Below are positions 12,277 through 24,198 of a stretch of 64,000 nucleotides of DNA, piece by piece. The translations under genes and the position numbers were made by a program. Each line of letters starts with the position of its first letter. Position 1 is the first letter of the stretch. The DNA is from Ichthyophthirius multifiliis (Eukaryota; Ciliophora; Oligohymenophorea; Hymenostomatida), in the NCBI RefSeq assembly GCF_000220395.1, contig NW_004085923.1, positions 22,764 to 86,763 on the forward strand. Reading direction: 5' to 3'. The notes beneath the pieces are model-generated. The model saw nothing but the letters and a program-made list of their open reading frames with translations. It was not told the DNA's origin and ran no database searches.

Positions 12277-14443
12277 TCACAGAAAAAATTAAAATAAAAA
12301 AATTGAAAAGTAGTATTTGAAAACCTAAATTTTTTATATTTTGTCTATTTTAATTTTATTTTTTTTGTAAATAGATAAAAGAAAATTAATATTACCATTT
12401 ATCACTAGTTTATTTTTGTAAAGTAAACAAAGACGAACATAAAAATTTTGTTGATTTTCAAATAAATATTTAGAAAAAAAATGAATTTTTATTATTTACT
12501 TTTATTTTTGGTAATCACTAAAGTTTTTTTCGTCCTAAGAAATTTAGATTTTTTATTCCTCTAAATTAAATAATAAAAATTTAATATAAAATATTTAGCA
12601 TTTTATTATAACCTTATAATTAATTTAATAACTCTTTTTTAGTTTTGATTAAGAATTTTTAATTTTATTATATTTTTATACTTCTTTTTAAATTTAAAAT
12701 AGATGGTTAGTTTATTCTTATTCTTATTCTTATTCTTATTCTTATTCTTATTCTTATTCTTATTCTTATTCTTATTCTTATTCTTATTCTTATTCTTATT
12801 CTTATTCTTATTCTTATTCTTATTCTAATTCTTATTCTTATTCTTATTCTTATTCTTATTCTTATTCTAATTCTTATTCTTATTCTTATTCTTATTCTTA
12901 TTCTTATTCTTATTCTTATTCTTATTCTTATTCTTATTCTTATTCTTATTCTAATTCTAATTCTTATTCTAATTCTTATTCTTATTCTAATTCTAATTCT
13001 TATTCTAATTCTTATTCTAATTCTTATTCTTATTCTTATTCTTATTCTTAAATTAAAATAATTTGGCTTACATTCTGAAATTAATTTTACTTATAAATAA
13101 TAAAAAAATATAACTATACTAAGATCTAATTAATATATTTAATACATTATTAATAGAGTCAATATCTTTTTCAACAATTTCTAATTCAATTTCTTATTGT
13201 TCAACATAAATTTCTATATTATCACTTTAATTGAAATTTTCAACAGATTTAAAAAGCGAATTAGAAAACTCTTTTAGATTTACTTCTTAGCTTATATTTT
13301 GTTATTCGCTTTTTTAAGTTATATTAAAAATATCATTTGCTTTAAATTTATAAAAAAATATAAAATTTATATTTTTTACTAAAAAAAAATCCTTATAATT
13401 AATGATTATTATCACTACTTTAAACATTTAAATTTAACTAGCTAATAATATCGATGAAAATAGTTTCAAATTCACTAATATTAATTAAATTCTAGTTTTA
13501 ACAAATTTTTATCGCAAGTTCATCATTAAAAATAACATTCGAAGATTCAGAAAGATATTCTTAATCATTTTAATCATTATCTTCATCTTCATCATCTAAA
13601 TTTTAATTTTAAAATTGTTATTAAAATAATTTTTAAAGAAGAATATTATTTTATTCTTAAATAAACTCTTCTTAAAATTAAGCGTTTTCATCTTTTTTTA
13701 TTATTTATAAATCAAGGCTATCATCAGAAAGAATAAGAAAATTTTATTATTAAGGATAGAATTTTTATTTAGTTTATGAAACATTATAAATATTTTAATT
13801 ATAATTATTATTATTATTATTATTATAGTTTTTTTTATTATTATTATTATTATCCTTATTTAATTCTAATTCATTTTAATTATTATTTACTTAATCATTT
13901 TCTTTTTTTTATATATAGTTTGCATACTTTTATATGTTATTAATTAAATTTTAATTAAAATTTAAATTAATAGCAATATTATTATTTATATTTGTATTAT
14001 TAAACTTTATTATATTTTAATTTGTATTATTTTTATTTTTTTTATTATTATTTAATTATATTATATTATTTTTTACTTAAATTTAAGCTTAATTATTTTA
14101 TTCTTCTTATTATATTTTAATATTTTTATCAGCTACTTTTTTTTATCTTAAATTTTCTTATTTAATTATTATTTTTATTAATGTTTATCTTTATTTATTT
14201 TCTTTTACTTCATACTATATTATTTCTTTTTGAATTTATTCAACATATCTTTTAAATTCGACAAGTGTTCAATTGGTTCCCATGTATTTTAGTCTTCAGG
14301 GTATCCTTCCCATTTAATTAAGTAATATTTTTTTAATTTTAAAATTTGACATCTCGAATAGCTTCAACTACATATTCTTGATCTTCTTCCTCATCTTGTA
14401 TAAACTATATTTATTATATTTGTTTTTTGTTTGCATTTTTCAT
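12277..14443 (-). CDS. Chromodomain protein with a Gln-Glu repeat tail
   Basis: ATG at 14441-14443. An acidic lead (QDEEEDQEYVVEAIRDVKF) runs into a chromodomain with YYLIKWEGYPEDQNTWEP, which keeps the aromatic and Trp residues of the methyl-lysine cage. A long Asn/Gln-rich linker, an acidic patch (NLDDEDEDNDQNDQEYLSES) and two introns (about 13334-13373, and 13075-13145) follow. The next exon reads NVSQIILIQEQEQE and stays in frame through the hexanucleotide repeat, then gives a further protein-like stretch (NLEEQKIQISQDEKNFSDYQ, LVINGNINFLL) to TGA at 12277-12279. Continuity needs one extra A in each of two A-runs (plus-strand T's at 14328-14334 and 14137-14144). Ciliate chromodomain proteins bind H3K9/K27-methylated chromatin, some during programmed DNA elimination; which role applies here is unknown. 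No chromoshadow domain is evident. Confidence 0.75.
12713..13050 (-). repeat. (TAAGAA)n hexanucleotide repeat, about 56 units
   Basis: About 338 bp of near-perfect TTCTTA (plus strand). On the coding strand it is TAAGAA, with scattered TTAGAA variants clustered toward the 5' side of the gene. In the reading frame of the chromodomain gene it encodes alternating Gln-Glu with occasional Leu-Glu. The other two frames would give Lys-Asn or Arg-Ile. Low divergence suggests recent expansion or active homogenisation. Confidence 0.95.
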
Positions 14444-15221
14444 TTTCCCTTTAAATTATATAATATAATAATATATTACTAAATAAGATTTATTTTTACA
14501 AACACGATATTTTAATTATTTTTATCAATTATATATTAAATTTTGTCTATAAATAATTAAATTATTAATTTTTTTTTAATTTATATGTAAATATTTATTA
14601 TAATTTGTTATTTTTATTTTTAAATATTTTTTTTATTATATAAAAAATATAAATATATAATTTATTTATAAATTTTTTTATTTTAGTTGTGTTAATATAG
14701 TTATTTTACTAATTATTAGAATTTATTTTAAATTAAATTATTAATTTATCATATAATATAATAATTTAAATTATTAGTTTTTAAATTTTTGTTTAATTAT
14801 GATTGTAATATTTTTTATTTAAAATATTACTTTTATTTTACTTAATATATAATTTTTTAGTTTTTTATAAAGATAATTAATATAAATAATTTAATTAAAA
14901 TAATATATATAAATATTAAAATATATATTTATATTATATAAAATAATCAAATTTTAGATTAATATATATTATTGAATTTCTTATAAATTAATATTTTTTT
15001 TATTTTATAAAAAATTATTTATTATGATAAGTAAATATTAAGGAATTTTAAACTATGGTTTTCATTTATTTTGATTAAAGTTTTTTATATCACTTTTAAA
15101 AAGTTTTTATTATTAAAATTATTAAAAAGTATATATTATGTAATAGCTACTAACTATTGTAAATTCTAATTTAAAAACTCTTTTTGATTATTAGTTTATT
15201 CCTATTAACTTATATGATATT

Positions 15222-15330
15222 TAACGACAGTATACTAAGATTAATAATATATAAAATTTCTTGAGTATACTAAAATTAATATTTATAAAAAATTTTTTAG
15301 GTATACTAAAATTAATATATATAGAAAATG
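15222..15330. repeat. Imperfect tandem repeat, about 3 units of 40-50 bp
   Basis: Three copies of a unit starting GTATACTAA(G/A)ATTAATAT followed by an A/T-rich spacer (first unit about 15229, second about 15266, third about 15301). The copies differ in the spacer, so the array is old or small. Confidence 0.6.
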
Positions 15331-15432
15331 CGTTAATATATTTATTATGACGAATATATATATAAATTTTTATATTATCGTATGTCTTATACAAATAAAA
15401 TAATATCTATAAAAAATATATGATTTAGGGCT

Positions 15433-15633
15433 TTGTTGTCAATAAAATTGAGTATTTGCATGTATGTTTTCCAAAAAATTAAGCCTCACAAAATCACAAG
15501 TCCAAAATATAGATTGACAATTTTTGTTAAAATTAAATACTTTGAAAAAAATGTGAGTAAAGCATATTGTTTTATCCTTTACCCTTTACCTTTATTTAAA
15601 AAATTAATATTTTTTTTAAAAAGTACATTGTAA
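15433..15633 (+). other. ORF open in the standard code, unknown
   Basis: Sixty-six codons without TAA, TAG or TGA and with higher GC than its surroundings (ICMYVFQKIKPHKITSPKYR, then KAYCFILYPLPLFKK). Almost all other genes here use TAA/TAG heavily, so a frame avoiding them stands out. It has no good start, and the opposite strand is also partly open. It could be an exon, a relic of an inserted element or chance. No family is recognised. Confidence 0.2.
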
Positions 15634-16679
15634 TAAATATTTTTATAAAATAATTATAAGCATCTAATAATATATTTAATAAATATTTTTTTAAAAAAAA
15701 TTAAATAATAATAATATTTATAAGTATCTAATAATTTTACATAAATTTAAATATATAAAAAATTAAACAATATAAAATATTATTATAATTATAAAAAAAT
15801 GAAAAAAAAAAGTTGTAAATAATATTAATATAATAATATAAAAATGTATTTAGTGGAGATTTATTATATATATTTTTTTATTTTATTATGTAAATATATT
15901 TTTATAATTTAATACTATTTTTTTTCTTCTAATATATATTAAATTTATAATAGACTATTTGTCTACTAATTTTATACGTTTTAATATGGCTTTAATTTAT
16001 TTTGTAATAAACTTCAAAACATTTTAAAAATATTTTAAAATAAAAATTTAAAATGAATTAATTTCTTTTAAATTTTTTCATATGATAGTTTAAAATCAGT
16101 ATTATAAATTTTATAAAAAATTTAGAATATAATTTTGCACATTAAGCTATCTATATGCATAAATAATTTCTATTTTTAAATGATAAATAATAAAATAAAC
16201 TTTTAACATTAACTCTTTATATATCGGAGATTTTATAATAATAGGTTTTTAATACCGTGCCATACATTTTTTTAAAAAATAATGTTGATATTTACTAAAT
16301 TATAACGAAAATGTTATTTGGCTTTTATATAAAAAAAAAAAAAAAAATTTCATCAGTTTTTCTTATACAGTTAGATTTAAAAAAAAATAAAAAATATTAC
16401 TGAAAAACTTATAATTTGTAAAGATAATTATATCAGAATTCAATGTGTAAAAAATATAAAGAGAAAATAATTTTTTAGATGAGGTAAATTTAGTTAGAAC
16501 TATAATTTTTTAGCATCTAATACTTCTAAAGAGCCCTATAAAAATAATATTAATAATTAAAATATAAACAATTATATTATTTATAATAAAAAATTTATTA
16601 AATACTTAATTAAAATGCAATTAAATTGATATTTAATTTTGTATTGAATATGGAATTATACCTATATAAAATTTAATAA

Positions 16680-17127
16680 ATGTTAATGAATGCAGAGATT
16701 AATTGTTGTTCACTAGATATTGTAGTTTTAGAATTCGGATATGTATCAAATGTTATAATTCTAAAAAATTAATGAATTTTAATTTTTAAAATGGTATTTA
16801 TTCTTAATAAAAATTCCAGTATATACTTTTAATCTTAAATTTAATAATAATAACATTTATAAATAAATTAATTTGAATTTTATAACCAAGAAATATTTAA
16901 GTAAATAAAAAGCAAACATATTAAATTATTAAGCATTAAAATAACCATTATTACAATTAAAATATAGACATATTATGTTTTTTAGGTGAAGTAGTATAAT
17001 TTATTGAATCTTGTTTTAAATAATATTTAATTGAAGAAAGAGAATTAATTAAGAAATTAGATTTATTTTTGGATTAAAAAAAAAATAATCAGAAATTAAA
17101 AAAGAATAAACAATCCCTATTTTATGA
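16680..17127 (+). CDS. Small hypothetical protein, spliced
   Basis: ATG at 16680 opens MLMNAEINCCSLDIVVLEFG, followed by a GTATCA donor at about 16742. The last exon reads QNIDILCFLGEVVQFIESCF and continues KQYLIEERELIKKLDLF to TGA at 17125-17127, clearly protein-like with reassigned Gln codons. The exact middle (one intron ending AAAAAG near 16915, or two with a short Gln-rich exon between) is not settled. The product is about 90-120 aa, acidic with a helical C-terminal half. No family is recognised. Confidence 0.5.
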
Positions 17128-17379
17128 CTATCAAAGATTATGAATAATAAATTTTATTTTTTATGCAGATAAAAAGCAATTTTTTATGAAAAAATAAATA
17201 ATAGAGAATAAAAAAATAAAATAAAATACCATATTTATTTTAATTCATTATTAAAAAAAAAAATATATATATAAAGATTAAAAATAAAAAAAAGGAAAAG
17301 GAATTTTTAAAATTTTTTTTAAAAAAAATTGCGGATAAAAATTAAAAAAGTAAAAAATTAAGGTAACCACATACAAACA

Positions 17380-20300
17380 AATCTAATAAATTACGCATAC
17401 GCTCGCTTATACTTGGTGCCTTAAAAAATTTCGAATCTATTACAACCTAAGCCTGTGGAAAAGCTAATTCTATGCTTTCCAAATAAATAAAAATTTTATT
17501 TAAAAAGGAACTTATTGAGTTGACTAATATTGATCATAATCTTACAGAATGCAATGAAAAAAATTATCAATAATCTATTATCTTTTAATACTTGTTAAAA
17601 AGGGGTTCTATATTCTAATTAAATCATTAAAAAAATAAAGACCATCTAAAGAAAATGCTTAAAATCGCGAAAAAGATTTGACCACAAATAAAACAATAAA
17701 TCTGAAAAATACGTTTAGTAAAAAACTTAGAAAAATGATTATTCAGTAAATTCTATTAAAGAATAATAGAGCCCGAAATAATAATCTAATATCCCAGCAT
17801 CAAAAGAAATATAAAAACGAAAAAAGATTAGAGATTACACACTAAAATGAAAAAGAATTTAAAAGAGAAAGATCTATGAGCAAATTAAAATAAGAATTTA
17901 GAGAAAGTTCTAGAAAAAGATAACTTGATAAAAAGTTTAAAGAAAACAGAGAAAAAAAAAAGATGATAAATAATAACTAAAGAGAACATTAAGTTAATAG
18001 AAGGTTCCAATCATCATAAAATTTTGCTATATTTCAGAACAAGTCATCAAAATGACAAACAAACAAACAAAAATTAGTTATGTTTACAATATAAAAATAA
18101 AATAGATAACTAAATTAATAATCCTCAATTATAATAAAACCATAGATAATAATATATATATATATATACAAATAAAAATAGAATTCAGACAAATTTTAAC
18201 ATTAATAATAATACAAATAAAGTAACTAATTAAATAAAAATTTTAAGTACAAATATTAGATCCATTAATAATAAAGTTGAATTACTCTTGCACAAAGTAA
18301 TATAATACTAAATTGATATAATCATTTTAACAGAAAGATGTTTAAATTAAAATAAATTTGTTAATTTAAAACCCTATATTTCGTTTGATTATTTTAGAAA
18401 CATAACTGAAAATTGAGGTGGAGTTTTTATATTAGTCTACCCATCATTATAAATTTAGAAATTAAAACTTAAATTTAAGAATTAAAAAGAGTTATTATTT
18501 ATAATTAAAATAATTATTCTTTATTAATATTTGGAGTATATTTGCCCAACTACTCATTAAAAGCATACTTAAGCTAGAATTTTTAGAAATAGAATAAATT
18601 ATTAAACAATATACTTCCTCTTAAATATTAATATATGGAGGCTTTAATCTAGGACCAACCTAAATAAAAAAATTAAAAATAAGTTTTTATAAAAATATAA
18701 TTTAGAAATATAATTGAATAAATAATTGTTAATAAAAACTTAATATTTTAATCATTAGTTATTGAACTTATTGGAAATAGTGATCACAAAACAATAATAT
18801 AAACAGTTAATTTAAATTAATAAATTAAAAGAAAAAAAATATAAATTTATAATAAAAATATTGCAAAATAACTATTTTATTCATTACTCAACGAAAAATA
18901 CCCTTGAAATTATATATATATATATATATAAATATGCTGTTTTATATAAATAATGTATAAAGAAAATTAACTAATTAGTTAATAGTAATAGTATTTATTA
19001 TGATTTATTTTAAAAATCTACGACATGATAATAATATATCAAATAGAAAAAACAATTAAAATATTTTTCATGGTGTAATATGTAGGCATATTTTTCAGAA
19101 TTTTTAAAAACTAACTAATCATAATAATTTTGGATTCAATGTAAAAAAAAAATTAATATAATAATAAAAAGAAAAAGTAATAACCGATAGATTGTCTATA
19201 TACTTAAGAAAAAATACTATAAGGAGATTAATTAAATGAATTTTTATTCTATTATTATATTTAACATTTTCAAAGTTAGTTGAGTAAGTAAAATTTATAT
19301 TAAATTAATTTTCAAAATTGGAAATTTAATAATTTGCCTAAGTTCTCATTTAATATACCTATTTTGATAGAATTAATTTCCGATTATATACTTGTTGAAA
19401 TAAAGGATAATTAATTAATGGAATAAGAAAGAAAATAATTCATATAAAATCGTTTAAATTACATTTCAAATTAATAAAAATTTCGTATTCATTTAACTGG
19501 CAGATTAAATATAAGAGCAATAGCAATATCCTCTCCCATTAAAAATTTTTTAGAACTATAATTGATTCAAAAATTATAATTATATATCTATAAAAATATA
19601 TGAAAATCATAAACAGGTTTTGTTAGAAAATTAGGAACAGAAGTTAATTTATATAAGCTGGGAATATAATGGAATATCCATAAATAATATGAAAAAAGTG
19701 GCATATTATTCATAGACTTTAAAAATGCGTTTGATTATGTTCCTCATAAAATTCTTATAGATATAATTTAAAAAAATATATTTTTAATTAAGAGGAATTT
19801 AATCTATTCAAATTTATATTAAAAAATACTTATATATAAATAGATAATAAATTATTTAGAATAACAAGAGGCGTACCCCAAGGTTCAATTTTAAGTCCTA
19901 CACTATTTAATATTTTTATTGATATATTGTTTTCATAACTACTATAAGAAAAAAATATTACGAGAAATAATAATTATTTATGTTCTTTTATGCTGATAAC
20001 TTAGCGATTTTTTTAAAAAATTTATAATAGCTTTTTTTATAATTAAAAAATTAGAATAATGGTCAACAAACAATTTAATGATTATTAATAAAAAAAAATC
20101 AGGAATAATATTTATTAAAAAAAAAAATTAAATCAATAAACAATTTCAACAATATCCAATTATTAAATCTTATAAACAACTAGGAGTTATAATAAATAAA
20201 AAATTCTCACTAAAAGAACACTTTTAAGAAATGAAAAAAATAATAAATATTGTATACTAAAAAATAAATTACTTAAATAATAAATGCATTAGTTTCGAAA

Positions 20301-20590
20301 GTAAAATTTTACTATGCAATATAATTAATTTCAGTATACTTAATTATGGAAGTGTTCTTTATTAATTTTTAAAAAATTCATATTAAGCATAATGGGAAAA
20401 ATAAGTCTTTTAATCTTTTAAAAAAGCAATTGGGTTTAAAAAAAACGTAAAATATTAAATTATTGAACAACTAAATATAAAAATTTTAAATAAACAACAT
20501 AAGTCATATAAAAAATTAAATTAATTCGATTAAAAAGAAATATTATGAAAAAAACAATAATACAACTTTATTAAAACAAATATAAATAAT
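17380..20590 (+). mobile_element. Decayed non-LTR retrotransposon (LINE)
   Basis: Plus-strand remains of a two-ORF LINE. The ORF1-like part (about 17380-18060) is basic (LRIRSLILGALKNFESITTQ, later KEFKRERSMSKLKQEF). ORF2 starts near 18230 with an APE-type endonuclease signature (NIRSINNKVELL, DIIILTER). Reverse transcriptase motifs follow: LFIDFKNAFDYVPHKIL near 19710, TRGVPQGSILSPTLFNIFID near 19865-19925, FYADNLAIFL near 19985, and a thumb with KQLGVIINKKFSLKEH near 20180. The catalytic YADD is YADN. The frame is broken at several places (for example a TGA near 18413 and shifts before and after the endonuclease), so it is not active. LINEs of this sort (REP elements) are known in the Tetrahymena germline. 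No clear target-site duplication or tail boundary was found; the ends are approximate. Confidence 0.9.
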
Positions 20591-21204
20591 AGAAAAATAA
20601 AAAATAAAACTTAATAAATAAATAATACAGAAAAAAAAGTAAATATAGTTTTGATATTAACTGGAAAATAATAAAATAAATAAATTTATCTACTTCTTAA
20701 TAAATACATAAATGCAAAATATATATATTATAGCAAAACTTAATACAAATATAAACGTACATAAATAAAATATTATTATATAAAAAAAAAATTAAATAAA
20801 TAAATCATAGAATTATTTAAATTATACGAAAATCAAGACAAGTATATGTTATTTGAGGTTTAAAATTTATTAATTAAAAATTTTAAAATGAATTAAGATA
20901 TAATGAAAAATGGTAGATTAAAAAATTAAGGAATTGAAAAAAAAATTATTCTGAATGGATATTTATAATTATATTTTCAAAATATAAAAAAAATAAAATA
21001 AAATTTGAAAAAGAGAAAAATAAAAAAAAAAAAATAAGAAAAATAATAAAAAGAAAAATAAATATAGAATAAATTAAAATAAATAATAAAAAAAAAAATA
21101 TGTAATAAATAAAAAAAATTCTACATATTACATATTATATATAAATAAATAAAATAAAAAAAAAATTATAAAAAATATAATTCAAAAAATTAATAAATAT
21201 TTAT

Positions 21205-21241
<37 letters not shown>

Positions 21242-21374
21242 AATATTTATTTATTTATTTATTTATTCTTTTATTTATTTATTTATTTATTTATATATAT
21301 ATAAAACTAATATTTGAATAAATACTAAATAATTAGATAATATTTTAATAAAATAAAAATATGATTTATTGAAT
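20591..21374. other. A-rich tail of the LINE and low-complexity DNA
   Basis: Strand-asymmetric A-rich sequence follows the LINE (to about 21180), possibly its 3' region. A TA run and a (TTTA)n tract at about 21238-21296 come next. Nothing codes convincingly. Confidence 0.5.
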
Positions 21375-21587
21375 ATGGTTAAAAAAAGATGTATATAAAA
21401 AATTTAAGAAGGATTATTAAAAAATTTTAAAAATCAAGTGGAAAGTATTTTAAGAATACTATAAAAGATTATTAATATTATCTTATTATACCTTATTATA
21501 AAATAAAATGAATAAATAAGAAAATTACTTTTTTATGAGTTCTTATTTAAATATTGTAGTATTTGCTTATAATTATTATAATTTTGA
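21375..21587 (+). CDS. Small hydrophobic protein, 70 aa
   Basis: ATG at 21375, TGA at 21585-21587, 71 codons in one exon. It starts basic (MVKKRCIQKIQEGLLKNFKN), continues into a hydrophobic helix (INIILLYLIIK) and ends Cys-containing (FKYCSICLQLLQF). A single-pass membrane protein is possible. It is convergent with the SH3 gene, 254 bp away. Short length and lack of homology keep confidence modest. Confidence 0.4.
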
Positions 21588-21841
21588 AAAACTCTTCTTT
21601 AATTTTATACATAAAATAATTGAAATTTCAGAAAATTATTAAAAATTACTTGTTATACTCAGTTTATAAGTTAATATTTCGAATAATATCTATATAATTG
21701 TTGTTTTTACGATTTTTTTTTATATTTTAATTAAAAACAAATTAATATATAAATATAAATAAATAGTTATTTTACATATAAACATTATTTTATATTTAAT
21801 TATAATTAATATATTTATTTAGTATTTAATTTTTAAAAACT

Positions 21842-23542
21842 TCAGATTTATTCTTCTACATAAATGCAAGGAAAATATCCGATTTTATTATTGCACATAC
21901 CTATCCAAAATCCATTTTTTGTTTTTTTTAGAACTTAAATTTTATCGCCTTACTTAAATTTTAAATCACTTTCCTTATTTTTTTGTAAATAAAAAAAAAA
22001 TATAAATACTTTTTAAGTTATATAATCTAATTTTGCAACTAAATATTTTTATTCTTCATTTATTAAATTTATTTAGTTTTTATTTGGACAGTTGTTTTCT
22101 TTTTCTTTTATTAAAGGCTTTTTAATATCTATATCATATATTTTACATCTGTTTTCTTCTTAATTTTAATTTGTATCTTAAAATATTGCAAATGAAGTTG
22201 ATTTAGAAAACTAAAGTTTTTCTTCATTAATTTTTTCTATTTCTATGTTATTTTATTCTGTGTTTATATTATAAATATAATATTAAGATTAATTTATTTA
22301 TAAAAGTATATAATTGCATTATATTTAAAATACTTTTTAATTATTTATTTTCCTCATTTTCTGTAGAAAATATATGTATTTTATCATTATCTGCATTTAA
22401 ATTAATTATAAATAAATAAAACTTTAAAAAAATATAATTTTAATTTACTATCTTGTTCAGATTTTATTTATCTGTTTTTAGAAGGAATATATTCTAATTT
22501 ATGAATTATAAAATTGATTAATATTAATATTAATTTTATAATAAAATTTACCTATTTCTTCATTATCTTCTTATGTATTTTAAGTTAAAAACTTAAAAAT
22601 GCTATTATTTTATTATTATTAGTTATTATTAACGGCAAGAATATTTTTTTACATTTCATTTTAGAAAAAGTTATTATTTGGAAATTATTTTATACTTTTT
22701 TAAAATTAATCACTTTATTTAGGCATATTACAATTATTATTATTATTGTTTTTTCTTACAATGTTTAATTCTTTTATAACTGGATTTAATAAATTAATAC
22801 TATTTTCCAAACATTTCAAAGCTTTATCATTTGGGTTTTCTTTGAAATTTATTTTTTACATAAAATATATATATATATATATATATTATAATACCATAAG
22901 ACTTTTCATCAAAAGAAAAGCTATTATTTTAATAATTAGAATTCGATAGAATATCATGTTATTCAAATAAAATAAAAATAATTTCTTTAATTTTCTTTTT
23001 ATAATCATCTATTTATTAATCTTTTTAAATAATTTTTTTTTCGAGTTATTAATTAACTTTTTTTTCATTTTAATAAATTTGTTAAATGCTTTTAAACTTT
23101 TAAATTTAGTCTTAAAATTTAATTAATTCGTTTTGATAGTTTTATTAAGTTTGAATTAAATTGTATTATATTTATTAATTTTCTTGTTGTTAAAAATTAG
23201 ATTTTTTTTTAACTTCATTTATTTCATTTAAAAGAGTTTTTACTTTTTCTTTTAATTAATTGTTTTCTTAAATATAATAATTTTGATTATAATTAATCAT
23301 GTTTTCAATAATTTTATTTGCAAAATTATCTTAAATTTAGCAATTTGTGTTTGTACTAGATCTTTGTTATTTGTTTTCAGTATAATTTGTAGATAAGCTT
23401 CTTTAATGTTTTTAATAATAAAGAGGATTATTGCTTTCTTATTATTTTAACTGAATTTTTTCTTAACTAAACTTTTCTAATGACATTGTATGTTTAGTTA
23501 TTGGTTTTTGAAAATATTACTAACTATTATTATTATTATAGA

Positions 23543-23582
<40 letters not shown>

Positions 23583-23816
23583 TATATTATTACTATTATT
23601 ATTGATATTATTACATTTATTAATATTATTATTGATATTATTACATTTATTAATATTATTCTTTGGATATTTTGGCTTGGATATATCTTTTTTGTGTATT
23701 GATTGTTATTTTGTCTAAATATTTGGTGAAAGCCTTATGTAATTATTATTTATCTTATTTGAAAATATTCCTTGTTTTAAATTTGCTTTAGGTATTTCAT
23801 TTTTTTATTTATTCAT
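21842..23816 (-). CDS. SH3-domain protein with Asn-rich coiled-coil body, 563 aa
   Basis: ATG at 23814-23816, TGA at 21842-21844. Introns at 22840-22894, 22494-22551, 22391-22448, 22258-22333 and 21974-22009 give exactly 564 codons. The C-terminal 55 residues are a clear SH3 domain: AKLDY in place of ALYDY, LKFKQGDKIQVL, GFWIG, and GYFPCIYVEE in place of GLFPSNYV. The N-terminal third is Asn-rich with a run of 12 Asn near 23560. The centre (about residues 150-290) is a coiled coil (NNQLKEKVKTLLNEINEVKK). Proteins with this order often act as scaffolds or endocytic adaptors, but that is inference. Two introns end in AAG, and all fit the frame. The SH3 call is firm. Confidence 0.88.
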
Positions 23817-24198
23817 TTAATATTTTTGTTATTATGATTTTAAATGAATTTTTTTTGATTGAATAACTTTTTATAAATATATTTTTTTTAACAGAAAAAT
23901 ATATATTATTATGTTTTATTATTTTTAAATAGCTTAATTTTTTTTTTTAATTAATTTTATTAAATAAATATATATAATTAAATTAAACTAATAAATAAAT
24001 CTATAAATAAAATTTTTTTATATTCTTTTTTTTAAAAAAAATAAATGTATTAAATCATATTTATTAAAAAAAGATTAAAATGTTTTTTATTTTACAATTA
24101 AAAAGAAATTCAAATACATATTTATAAAATTAAAATAAATAAATTTAAAAAATAATAATAAAATAACTAAATAAAGAAAAAGTAAAGTTCATAATTGT

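Larger units (their letters stand above)
14444..16679. other. Gene-poor 2.2 kb
   Basis: Mostly featureless AT-rich sequence. It contains a small tandem repeat (15222-15330) and an unusual standard-code ORF (15433-15633), both listed separately. A weak minus-strand open stretch around 16350-16540 shows no clear protein character. The short segment around 16230-16260 is slightly richer in GC but unreadable. No RNA gene is seen. Confidence 0.5.

Noticed and set aside
12150-12440. Plus-strand ORF with an intron-like GTGTTT...CACAG block
   Set aside because: The minus strand here is the 3' end of the chromodomain gene and reads better as protein; the plus ORF has no start codon.
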